A stretch of DNA of 64,000 nucleotides from NCBI GenBank assembly GCA_964017065.1, contig OZ024785.1, forward strand, positions 10,929,086 through 10,993,085, written 5' to 3'. This DNA comes from Haliclona indistincta. Lineage: Eukaryota > Porifera > Demospongiae > Haplosclerida > Chalinidae. The notes beneath the pieces are model-generated. The model saw only the letters and a program-made list of their open reading frames with translations, had not been told where the DNA came from and ran no database searches. Shown in pieces: positions 42,461 to 55,200 of this stretch (position 1 is the stretch's first letter; each line of letters starts with the position of its first letter). A program made the translations under genes and the position numbers.

Positions 42461-43367
42461 GTATGTTCCATAGATCTGCTGGTCACTTCTACTGTAGCTT
42501 GCATTGCATGCTTCTATGATACTGTTTTGATGCTTCCATGGATCTACTGCATTCATGCATACGTGCTGTCATATGCATCTGCTAATTGCATGCTAGCATA
42601 CATGCTACTGCACCGAGGCATCTGCACCTTTGGTGCTTTTTGAATCAGTTTTCAAATCATTGTAAATAAAAATAAATTCAATTCGTTGTGGTCATTGAAA
42701 AAAAAAGATAAAATTAATGTACAATTATGAGAAATGAAAAAAGTACGCTAAATTGTGTGTCACTAGAATGTTCATCAATTAAGTTTTTCAATGTTTTTAC
42801 CAGAGTATAATAGCTGCATTTATAAACTTCCTCCACTTTACTAACTGTAATGTTCCTGTACGTTGACAGAGAGTTGAATATCATAGCCACATAGTAAACA
42901 ATCAATATACCTTCAGAACAGACATCCACAGTTTTCATCAGCAGCTAGATTGATGAAGCTAGGTAAATACAATGATCATATCACAAGCTAACATACAAAG
43001 CTTACTCTAGCTGTCATTCTGCCTGTTACTTCAGTTTTGCGTCGCACGCAGAATGGTGCGCTCTAAACTTGCAATTTAAGCAGAGCCTCGCTATTGAAGT
43101 TGAACCTTTATGTGAAAGAAAGACATTTGCAGTTGACTGTCTAGCTTGTAGGTTCAAGTTGGATAGCGTAGCAGGTTCAGAGAAACCTTTACACAAAGCA
43201 TACTAATCTTCAAACATCTCCAGGGAAGAATCTTCAGATGATTCGTGCAGATAGGGACAGATCAGTGTGTTATCAGTGCTACTAGTTACCACTCGCCATC
43301 AACTTGTAGTAGGTACATTGTTAAAAATGGTGTTAAATTACACCCTTAGGAATCTGTCAGCCTGTGT
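42461..43367. other. No gene; dispersed-repeat end near 42611
   Basis: CACCGAGGCATCTGCACCTTTGGTGC motif near 42611 (here given in part: CACCGAGGCATC) is shared with 17727. Region 43010-43240 resembles, in reverse, the repeats at 37310-38085. Confidence 0.4.
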
Positions 43368-43620
43368 TACACCCTTGCAACGTTACATAACACCGTTGCA
43401 GTGTTACATAACACCATTGCAGTGTTACATAACTGTTGCAATGTTACATAACACCGTTGCAGTGTTACATAACACCGTTGCAGTGTTACATCAGTGTACA
43501 TACCCCAGTCAGCCTGTGTTACACCGTTGCAGTGTTACATAACACTGTTGCAGTGTTACATAACACTGTTGCAATGTTACATTACACTGCACTGGTGTAC
43601 AGTACCCTTGCAGTGTTACT
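43368..43620. repeat. 21-bp tandem repeat
   Basis: About ten units of GTTACATAACACCGTTGCAG plus T, interrupted by GTTACATCAGTGTACATACC near 43483 and diverging at 43580-43615. The unit is a multiple of three, so frames through it stay open without meaning coding. Confidence 0.9.
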
Positions 43621-44454
43621 GTTCCCATGCACATAGTTGATATTTAAACACAACACAGCCGGTTTGGTTTCATCAAAAGTGAATAGTTATGATACCTGTT
43701 AAACTTTTTAAATTTTGATTTCACGATTAATCAGTGAAAATGTTATAATAATTTATTTTTCAACAGTTAAAACAGCTCAGTAAAAATTGTTGAATAGCAA
43801 TAAGACGTTTAATCTTATCTCTATCTATGAATTGTACTATTCTCTCTGAACTAGGTATATCTATATTACTTAATTCTTCCTTTAAAAAGTCATGAAAGTC
43901 CCCAACTGTCAATTTCAATTGTCCTGAAAGACCTACAGTTAAAAATAGTGATAATTGGCGGACAACTTACACTTCAATCATACTGGATTTGTCCTGGGTC
44001 TCTGTCAACGTAGCCACTCCTAGGTCCTCCTTATCTTCATCTTCTGTAGCTACATCTTCATCCTCTTCTTCCTTATCTTCCACTTTACGAGGTTGGTATG
44101 AAGTGAATGATAAATATCGATATCATCTTCTGCCTGCATGGGAATCACCTATTAATAATAGTACATAATAACCATAAGCACTCTAGAAACTTATACTGAG
44201 TAGCCATTGTGATCACGTGATATTGCTGAGTTGATAATGTGATGTCTAAATTTCACATACCGAATCTTGCGATTTCTTATTTTAGTTAATAGAATACAGA
44301 ATATGGCATCAATAGGTGTGCTCCTACAACCGAGTGATGACTATGAGGACTATTTGGAAGATTGGTCGCCTTTTATGGTGATCAATAGTGTTTATTAGCT
44401 AACAAAATGGCTATAGTAGCAACACAGTCAGTATAGTATACTGTCCAATAGCTG
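43621..44454. other. No gene confirmed; possible acidic exon on minus strand
   Basis: On the minus strand about 43965-44120 reads PRKVEDKEEEDEDVATEDED and KEDLGVATLTETQDKSS before a GT. On the plus strand 44303-44376 has ATG GCA TCA and ends at a donor-like GTGATC. Both are weak. Confidence 0.3.
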
Positions 44455-45465
<1,011 letters not shown>

Positions 45466-45680
45466 ATCACACAAAAATCAAACTGACACAGACACACACC
45501 CACCAATCCACATACACACCCACACAGGCCGACACCCACCAACGCACACAACACACACACCCACCCACACTCACACCGACAACAACACACACCAACACGC
45601 ACACACCAACATGAAAACACCAAACACACACACCAACAAACACACACCAACACGCACACACACACCAACACACACATCAA

Positions 45681-45767
<87 letters not shown>

Positions 45768-46446
45768 AACACGCACACTCACACTCACCAGCACGCACAC
45801 TCACACCAACACACACACCAACACGCACACACAAACACACACACCAACACACACACACACACACACACTAACACGCACACACACACACACCAACACACAC
45901 GCACCAACACACACATACCCTCACCCACACACACACACCAACACGCACACACACACACACACACACACCATCACGCACACACACCAACAAACACACACAC
46001 AAACAAACACACACACCAACAAACACACACACCAACAAACACACACCAACACGCACACACACACACACCAGCACGCACACATCAATCACACACACACACA
46101 CACACCAACACGCACACTCACACCAGCACGCACACTCACACCAGCACGCACACTCACACCAACACACACACCAACACGCACACACCAACACGCACACACC
46201 AACGCACACACCAACACACACACCAACACAGACACAGACACACACACTAACACGCACACACACACACACACACCAACACACACACACACACACACACCAA
46301 CACGCACACACACACACACACCAACACGCACATTCACACCAGCACTCACACCAACACACACACCAACACGCACACCAACACACACACCAACACACACCAA
46401 CATGCACACACTAACACGCACTAACACGCACTAACACGCACTAACA

Positions 46447-46530
<84 letters not shown>
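45466..46530. repeat. 1-kb compound CA-rich microsatellite
   Basis: (CA)n interspersed with CACCAACACG, CACTCACACCAGCACG and similar units, a pure (AC)n block near 45683-45765, and a terminal (GCAC)n block at about 46440-46520. Open frames on both strands through it are artefacts of Thr/His and Cys/Val codons. Confidence 0.95.
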
Positions 46531-46534
<4 letters not shown>

Positions 46535-46965
46535 CACAAAACTGATGTCCGGCCAGGCCTGTGCCCGGTGGGTCCGGGCTCAGCTACACCACTGAACTTG
46601 TGTATAATACTGCAAAACTTTAATAATAATAAAAATACAGTCGTCAGTGACATACACCAGAGATATTCTAACCATAAAGAGATACGAAACGCGAAGGGTG
46701 TTATCTACAGCATCAGCAGATTTGAGTAATACTGAGTGCTATAAGACAGGCAAACGTTAATATGTTTCATACACCTCGCATAACCCAGGCTTCCAAGGAA
46801 AACTTTCTCTGCTGCTGCCATAGTGCATGTGTCGCATATTTTGTCAATTTTCGTCACATCCGGATAACCATCCAGCTTCTATGCATTTCCTAATCATCTG
46901 GGTTAGAATATCTCTGGTGACACCAGGCTATTGATTGTTTAAATAAAGTCTTATTGTTATTATAG

Positions 46966-49038
46966 AGACCAGCAATGCTATTCAACCTGTTCGTTCCGTT
47001 AGAGAACAGCTGGCAGAGTAAAAGCGAAATTTCCAACCCTACCCCAGGAGTGTGGAAACCAAGAAGAAGAAATCTGCAATAACTGCACGATCAGAAATCG
47101 GCACGACAAGCAGAAAGAAGGGTGCTCGTCTGTGGTCGCCAAAGTTTTTTTGAATTGCTGACAAGAATCAGCAACATGTCCCATCATCTGTTGGTGTGAA
47201 GGAAATATTAGTTGAAGCAGGATTGGGAGAAAAAAAGCTAGAAGTAGATGAGAACCTCTCTGCACATGAATTCCAGCAAAAGATCATTGAAGGCTTTCCG
47301 AAATTGGAAGGTGCAGGAGGATTTGACTTAATGAGATGCATCGCTAACTCCAGACAGCTCGAACCCATTTCTTTGGCAGTGGCAAAGTCACCGAAATTGT
47401 TGAGGAAAGTCATTGGAAGTAGCAGAATATACATCAGGCCCATCCAAAGAAACCTTGACACTACACCTGCAGATGACGGAATGCCATTATCATCATCACC
47501 AGAGGTATGTACCATTATAGCATGCATTCATGTTCAAACCACATGTTATGTATGCATGGTAATTATGTGTTACAACTTTGTTGGCATGACTTACTTCAGT
47601 GATTATACATTTTTAATTATAATTATTATAGATGAAAGAGAAGTGCCTGACATGTGGACTTTCATTTGCTGTTAAGGAACAACGAAGGCATTCTCAGGCC
47701 TGTCGTATGAAGAAGTTCAGATTACTGTATAATTACGCATTGTAGTGAATTTTAACTCTACAGCCTATCGACAGAGTTTAGTAGTGATGATGATGATGAT
47801 GCTTTCGAGCCAGATGTCAAAAAAGTGAAACGAGCAGTTTTTACTGTCAGCTCTGATGAAGATTTTGAAGATGAGAAAGTTTTAGTGGTATGTGTGTAAT
47901 GTCTGGCTCCGTGCTGACTGAACCATTGTGTGTCTTGTAAACTCATTGTACTCCTTCACATACTCCTGTCATATCATGTAGCTCCTCTGTCTTTATAAAT
48001 GCATTGTATGTGTGTTGTTGGTTCAGTTCGGATCCAAGATACTTGTGTTAAACAGTTGCGATACGGGTTGTAGCGAAGACACTACAGTATGTATGCATGC
48101 ATGAATGCATTAATTATACTGAATCAGATGTGCTATGGCAATATAGCATGTTTATTTTACCCCATTATCCATAGCAACCACTTAATAAAGTATAGCCAAC
48201 TGTTGAATGGTTTATTTATAGGCATGATTGTTGCATACATGTATAGGAAAGAAGAAATGTATGCAGTTCTCCTGAGCTTACTTGTATTGCTGAGGAGGCT
48301 ATAGTGGATCATGTTTTACACATCAGTGCTACAGATGTGCCTGGAGTGAAGGAACTTAAAGAGAGGTATATACATTGCATGTTTACGTTATTTTTAATGA
48401 AATTTGGTGTTTAATTGATTTCAGTGACGGGCAGTCAGACCACCAGTGCACATGCCTGGCTGATGTAGTGCAGACAGAATCTAAGCTTATTTGTGAAGAA
48501 ACTTTGCTTGTTAGTGTCAAGAGGGGGCTAATTTTGAATGCGGCTGTAAGGTGTGCTAAGCGGATTGTTTTTTCTCCAAACAAGAAGCTGAAGGCAAGTT
48601 TACAGCATACAGACGTGCATGCATGAGTCATTTATTCATAACCTTTAAAATTTTTCTGGTGTAGATTTCATTTTTAGGGGAGGACGCAGAAGATGGTGGT
48701 GGACCGAAAAGAGAATTTTGGTGTCTCTTTGCCGACGAAATACGGATAAAACTGTTGGAGGGAACTGAAGGGCACTGTACTATAAGACAAGATGCAATTG
48801 CTGTTAAGGTATATTACTATTGCAAGGCATGAACTGGTTATAATATGCAAGTGATTACAGGACGAAAAGTTTTTTTTACGTTGGCCAGTTTATGTCGATG
48901 TCCCTGGCACAGGGTGGAAGTGGATTTTCGTACTTCGCCCATTGTGTATTTCAGTATCTTTGTGGAGTGCCACTGCACAAGATCTTTGTTGCAGTAGAGG
49001 ATATTGCTGATTTTGAGGTCCAGAATTTCTTGAACAAG
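46966..49038 (+). pseudogene. HECT-family (G2E3-like) gene, decayed multi-exon copy
   Basis: Likely exons: 46966-47504, 47632-47726, 47764-47887, about 48265-48365, 48424-48596, 48675-48810 and 48861-49038. Exon 1 contains VKEILVEAGLGEKKLEVDEN, FPKLEGAGGFDLMRC and SRIYIRPIQRNL, a conserved N-terminal module of invertebrate HECT-like proteins. Exon 2 has a C-x2-C ... H-x4-C zinc motif (CLTCGLSFAVKEQRRHSQAC). Exon 3 is acidic. Later exons give GEDAEDGGGPKREFWCLF and FYVGQFMSMSLAQGGSGFSY, the start of a HECT N-lobe (E3 ubiquitin ligase). The C-lobe with catalytic Cys is missing. Lesions: TAA at 47019, TGA at 47151, and an extra T in a T8 run near 48870. Confidence 0.7.
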
Positions 49039-49206
49039 GTAACAAAGTTGCCATTGTCACGTGCATGCAGGGTCAGTGCACTTTTCCGCCATTCAATTTT
49101 CGTTTATAATAAATTATAAATTATTCGTCATAAACAGTCGTATTTTCATTTTGTGCACCAAATCGCGAACGTGACGTCACTTCCGGAGTCCCAAAGCAAC
49201 TCCACT

Positions 49207-49905
49207 AGCGGCTGTAATGTATGGGAGTGATTGAGAAAATGGTCGAACTTTGAGCTTACCGTACTCGAGCTGGGTTTTGATTATTCTTGCTAAAATCGGG
49301 TAACTTCGAGTGCACAAGCCTGGCTATTAATACGAACTAAAATCAGCACGATCGTGCTTGGTTGAACGGCAAAACAGCGATGCCAGAAATAGCTGTATAA
49401 CTGGAAGGAACACGTTACTGAAAGAAGCACAGGTTTGTGGAAGCGCCAACCATATGCGAGCAGTTCCGCTTTGTCGGTGTAGAGTGTTTAGCGCCGGTAA
49501 GCAACGGTATAACGAAGGCAAAGACGAGGATAAGCTTGCTACCGCGTACGGTAGCGTGGCGTGTTGGTAGTCACGAACAACGGTTGTTTACAGCGGGAAG
49601 AACACTAGTACAGCTTGCTACAACGTTAAGCAGAAGTGCAGTAGTGTGCAGCGCCGGCAGTCATTGTCGTTAGTGAAGTGAAACAAAATGAGTGAACGCT
49701 ACAGCATGCATCTATGTACCCTGCAGCGCTGGTTGTCAACGTAGATCGCGTGTGAAATTAATAGTAAAGAATAGCCAAAGTACTGCCAATTACACTAGCG
49801 GAGTTTTAAAACTTGTGCCTGAAAGGTGTAAGAGCACGCGCAGTCTAAAGTTCGCCTATTTTAGGTTATTTTCTCAATCACTCCCATACATGCATAACAG
49901 CCGCT
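49207..49905. mobile_element. MITE-like inverted repeat downstream of the HECT remnant
   Basis: GGCTGTAATGTATGGGAGTG plus ATTGAGAAAAT at 49210-49240 is mirrored by ATTTTCTCAATCACTCCCAT, ACATGCATAACAGCC at 49869-49902. The 0.7-kb interior has several short frames and no domain. Outer edges and target duplication not resolved. Confidence 0.55.
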
Positions 49906-51056
49906 GGGCGGAGCTCGGGAAGGCGCGGTCAAATTAAAATGGCCGTCATTCCCGACCGTAACGTTACTAGGTGTATCGTGTATGATCTGATCAATCGAGA
50001 CAAGTCTACCTGACTGTTACTGTCATCATGTATGCGTTGACAGGTACGTTCTCATCCCGGCTCGTGTTGCACTTTGCGGGCAGCAGGCCCAATTCTGAAT
50101 GGTTTGAACATTTTATATTAATTTTATGAAGCACTACCACCGATTGTTTCTACTAAGTTTACCAAGTATAATGAAGTAATTATAATTCTCTTTTCTTTGC
50201 ACCCTCGCTGGTAATACTTTTTGTCATGGTATTATTTGTGTGGAGTTGTATCTTAATTAAGTAAGTGGACTAGACCTATGGTACGCTACAAGTATGTGAT
50301 TGTATTGTAAGACTTTAAGACTAGGGGTATAATTATTATAAACATCAGCTAATAGGGATAGAGACCATTTGTACTAACTGTTCCATGTAGTGTGGGTTGG
50401 TTGCATAAGCCTAAGTCAAGCGGAGTGATAAATTTGCTGGCTACCTTACAATCGGGTACAGCATTTTTCCGAGATCTTGCAATACTGTACCCACAAGTGT
50501 GCATGTGTGTTTGTAACTCTGCTTGTGAGCTGTGTATACCTGCAGAGAAGTTAAAAGTAGTTGTCTACTACTTCCTTCCATCGTGATTTGAGCTGCCTAT
50601 AGCTGTCACAAGAGCAATGAGAGCTGCATTCGTCCCTCTTGAGATCACATTGCACATGCATACAGTCTGCTGGTGATGGTTGATTGTTGCAAGGTCTTGG
50701 AAGACGGCTGTAATTTGGCGAATCAAGCTTTCCACCAATATAAATTCACTAATAATCTATTATCATAATACGTGAACTAGGCGCTGGGCACCCGACCCAA
50801 AACACAAATCTTGTTCATTTTGTCCCTGCAAAATTGCTGGTACTATTATTAGCGGGTACTAATTTTAGTGATGACATCATAATTGCCAAAAAATAGTACA
50901 CGCAATATTTTAGAAAATTTTCACTAAAATTAATACCATGATGCCAATGCAAAAGTTTTGTAAAATCGCTAAATTTTGTACCCACCATTAATAATAGTCA
51001 CCTTACAGTTGTAACAATTATTGGTAACTTGAGCACGAGTGTTGAAATGTTAAACC
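49906..51056. other. No gene supported
   Basis: Only short frames (for example 50392-50586) of unknown meaning. Confidence 0.35.
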
Positions 51057-51058
51057 TA

Positions 51059-51247
51059 CCGTATAGCGGGAAATTTTCGCGAATGCGCGACATAGAGCAT
51101 TTCGTGAATAATATTTTCGCGAATCAGCGCTATTGCCCTATCTTTGTCAACAAAAAACAAGGCATTCGCGGATAATATATTCGCGAATAGCCTGTTATTC
51201 TCGAAATTTGTGAAAATTTTCTCCCGCGAAAATTTCCCGCTATACGG
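51059..51247. mobile_element. TA-flanked MITE with CCGTATAGCGGGAAATTTTC ends
   Basis: Perfect inverted termini of about 25 bp (CCGTATAGCGGGAAATTTTC plus GCG), TA on both sides (51057-51058, 51248-51249), 189 bp long. The ends resemble those of 39250-39783 (CCGTA start), so both probably use the same mariner-type transposase. Confidence 0.85.
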
Positions 51248-51631
51248 TATTCCTGGAGTTACTAGTGTGTCAGACTTGTTTTTCCATGGTATGTACACAT
51301 GTCAAATAGTCTAACGATTATTCTGCTGACATTACAGCAATCAGTCCTTCTCGTTTCTAATTTTGGTCATAATAATTGTTACAGTATTTTTAGCAGCTCA
51401 GTGTACTGTGTGTGGCTGTAGAAAAGCAGTCTCATTGTCTTATAGCGTATGACCCCGTATATCTCTATTCCGTAGGTACTGAGAGATGTTACCAACCGAT
51501 GAAGAGATGTTCATGAACTAGTTTTAAATTGTTTTGTAAGGCTGTTCACTCTCTTTTGAACACTATAAGCACTTTAAAATGATCTTTGTATGGATAATAA
51601 GTATTTACGCCAAGGATCACTATTTCTTTAG

Positions 51632-52013
51632 CAGTCAAACACTCACACGTACTAAGTTACTATGCTTTTCACAAGAGGATCACTGCAGACCGACTTCTGA
51701 CTGGTTAGGCAGCTCACACGCACTCAGTTACTATGCTTTTCACTAGGATCACCGCAGACCAACTTCTGACTGGTTAGGCAGCTCACACGCACTCAGTTAC
51801 TATGCTTTTCACTAGGATCACCGCAGACCGACTTCTGACTGGTTAGGCAGCTCACACGCACTCAGTTACTATGCTTTTCACTAGGATCACCGCAGACCGA
51901 CTTCTGACTGGTTAGGCAGCTCACACGCACTCAGTTACTATGCTTTTCACTAGGATCACCGCAGACCGACTTCTGACTGGTTAGGCAGCTCACACGCACT
52001 CAGTTACTAAGCT
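51632..52013. repeat. 69-bp tandem repeat, about 5.5 units
   Basis: AGCTCACACGCACTCAGTTA recurs at exact 69-base spacing (51711, 51780, 51849, 51918, 51987). The first partial unit at 51632 is more diverged. Central units differ by single bases, so homogenisation is recent. Confidence 0.95.
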
Positions 52014-52274
52014 TTTATTTGTCCATTATTGGCTGCTGTCTTGCATAAAACACTAGACTGTTATCACTCAGGGAACACCAGTAGTGCCCTTTGTATCAAA
52101 CATAGCCTTGTCCCCTGGCCGAATTGACCTAGAGTCAAGACATCACAAGTGAGTCATTGTATAGCTGCACTCCCTTGCCCCAAGCACTGTAAAAGTACAA
52201 CCAGAGAACTGTGGTACTACTGTATTAAACACATGGTGAACAGAGGAAAATCAAACCATGAATCTGTGATACAA

Positions 52275-55200
52275 TCAATGTTCAGTTAATTCTAAAAAAA
52301 ACTTCAATCCATCTCTAAACAAGGCATCATTGCCGTTGACAAGTGAATGAAAAATATGGTTAAAATCGGAAAATCTACTGATGAATTCAGCATGTCTTCT
52401 CTGAAAGAGATCAGGTCTACTAGCCAATGGATCTACTCCAAATGAACTGAAGATAGTCAGACTTCCTCCTTCTCTTTCAAACAACGATACTGCTTCTTCA
52501 GGAGTTGGAACAGAAGATTGTGGCACTTGTGATGTTCTGTTTTTAGCGACAGCAAGACGGTTAGGAACTCCTTTTTCTAAAAAAAACACAGAAAACAGTT
52601 TATAAGCATATTTGTGTTAGGTCATGCAGCCCATAATGAGTAATGAGAAGGTAGGCCAAACCCTTGATAATCCGTATCATTACAAGTCGAATACCGACTA
52701 TGTATTATGTTGTCAACTTAAATGATGTGGACAATGGTAGCATCTACTGCATGCCGCCATTGTTTGCACCATAGATTAATGAGACTACGTACCCTGGATA
52801 GAAAATGAACCATATGCGTTGAAACACTCAGTGCCCGTTGCTAGGACGGAGCCATGCCTATTTGCAATGGCTGTCAGCAAACTCGCCAACTGTCAGACTC
52901 GACAAAAAGACATCTACACGGAGTCAATATTTCAGTTTATTATTTCAGTTTACGGCTACGGCGATCTGTATGGTGTGTATTGGGAAGAGAGTTTGGTAGC
53001 AGTAACGTTATAACCGCTCGATCAGTGGATCAGACTCATTTTGTACTAAATTTCTGGTACTAGTCCTACTCGTGCAATACACAGTTGTGCGGATTAGTGA
53101 GATACTTAGATGATCGTTTGCTGCCCACTTTTGTAAAATCCAGGAAACCACAAAAGTATGCTGTCAGTATTTAGCAGCAGTGCATGGTCCAAAAATGTAG
53201 TCATTTGTGTCATGTGACACCTTTAAACAGAATTCCATGCAGGTGGTGCTTATTCTTAACCCTTAACCCCTATAGGCCTTTCCACCGTAAGGGAAAATAT
53301 GCAAGGAATGTAGTGTAGCGTAATTCTGCATGTTATGACGCCATTTGCTGGAGTACCTTGGCGATCACTACTACAGCGTTGTTTCTCTCGTTAGAAGCGC
53401 ATTTTAGCTCTTTCATTGTTTTCCTAGAGTTTCACCGAAGGCAAAACTAGGATGATGATTTACTGCTGAAACCGCTAGGTAATAATGCCATACAGCCAAG
53501 TTTGTTGCCGCCATTTCTCCAAAAACGACTCTCACGAGGCTCCTGGGGAGTCCAGAACTGTAGTTCTAGCAAAACAACTTTGCTTTTCAACTGTTTACCT
53601 TGGCATAACAACTATCGCTTTAAAAATGAACTGCATGGCTCTCTACAGGACTTTCAAGATCGCTCCTGGGAGTCTTCTATGACCAAACTCAACACTCGTT
53701 GCTACTACCAACTCACAATATTACCATGTGCTTCTTCAAAAATAGATATGGCTATTTTTAGACTAGTGGGTGATGTATATACAGTCTTAGCGCAGTGCAG
53801 TACTTGTTTGTTCCTGGCGTCCATGGCTCTGAGCGTACTCCAGCAAATGACGTCATTTCTCGATGAATTTCATTAATTTTTAATCAACATTCCTTATGCC
53901 TTATGATGGAAAGGTCTATTGACGCCCTTTGGCATCATAATTGACTCCACCTACTGTAGGTCATAAGTAGTGTGAAAGGTGCTTTAGAAGGGTGAAACTA
54001 AGTCTATTGACAAAAGATGATTTTCCTAAAAAACCACTAGTTTTCGACACACCGGCACACCCTACCTACTAAAACATACAGCACAGGGGAATTTTAAAGA
54101 GGGGTGTCCCCCATTAACCTGGGGTTCGAAGGGCAGGAGCCCCTCACTGCTTTCGGCTTTTTAGAATGTCCGGAATTGCATACTTTGCCATAGAATATGG
54201 TCTAGACTGCTCACCTAGACACCACCAGGTTTTCTTATCATTCAACATGGCTAAATATAGACTAAAATAAATAAAGACTAAAACTAGCTGGAAAAATTAA
54301 TGACAAGGCAGCAACACAATAATATATTACTTACTCGGAATGGGGTGCTCATTCCAGGATTGCACAAACAAAGTTGTTCCTACTTGAGCTACTTGCAAAG
54401 TGTACCAAGATACACAAAATTTGTGTGACGGGGCATCCATGTCGAAGTCTCCTCTCCTTTCCATGTCAATTAAGCATTCTTTAATAGGGTAATTTACACG
54501 TTGATTCACTTCCGGCCAACACCTCTCAATAGTGTGATTCTACAGTGAAATGACAAGTCAGTGAAAAAAAATCTTAGGCAGCTAAAAGCACACACCAACT
54601 TCGATGAAGTTTGTCTGTGTGGTGGTTTGGTTTTATCATGCCGTAACTCTGCCAGTCTCTCTTGCACATATAACATCAATATCCACTCTTTTCCCTGATC
54701 AACACGTATCTGACTCCATAGCCCATATTCCAACAGTATTGGCCTATATCACAGATCAGGAAATTTTTGTTACATTTTGTCTTATAAATCTAGTCTTACC
54801 GAAACATATGGGAATAGATTTCAATGTTATTTTTTACTGGTATACTCAGGAAGCCAACAATTTTCCCTGAATATCCATCTATAGCACAGATGTGTGTAAC
54901 GCCATACATAACGAGCTTTTCATTTTGATCCACATGTAGTTTTTGTCCAAAATAGTCAGCACGATATGGGATCGGGTTTAAGCGACGAGTTGCTCTGCTA
55001 GATCTAGCTTGCTGGTGACCAGGGTTCACTTTGGCTAATGCAACACCAACGCGATTTTGTCCTATGCGAGAACCACTAGCAGCAAGTAGACCACACATAG
55101 TCTTTCTTCCATAAGAGGGTCCAACCTGTGAAACAATATAGATAGGCTTTTAACCGGCATCAGTTAGCAGACCTACATGTACAGATAAATCCCACAATGT

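Noticed and set aside
45466..46407. Several long Cys/Val- or Thr/His-rich open frames on both strands
   Set aside because: They are produced by the CA-rich microsatellite, which lacks stop codons in several frames.
52100..52125. TAGCCTTGTCCCCTGGCC near 52104 as a DUF6589-RecQ family end beside the integrase gene
   Set aside because: It resembles TAGCCTCGTCCCCAGGC with mismatches, but there is no hairpin partner behind it and no matching end to the right of the RING gene.
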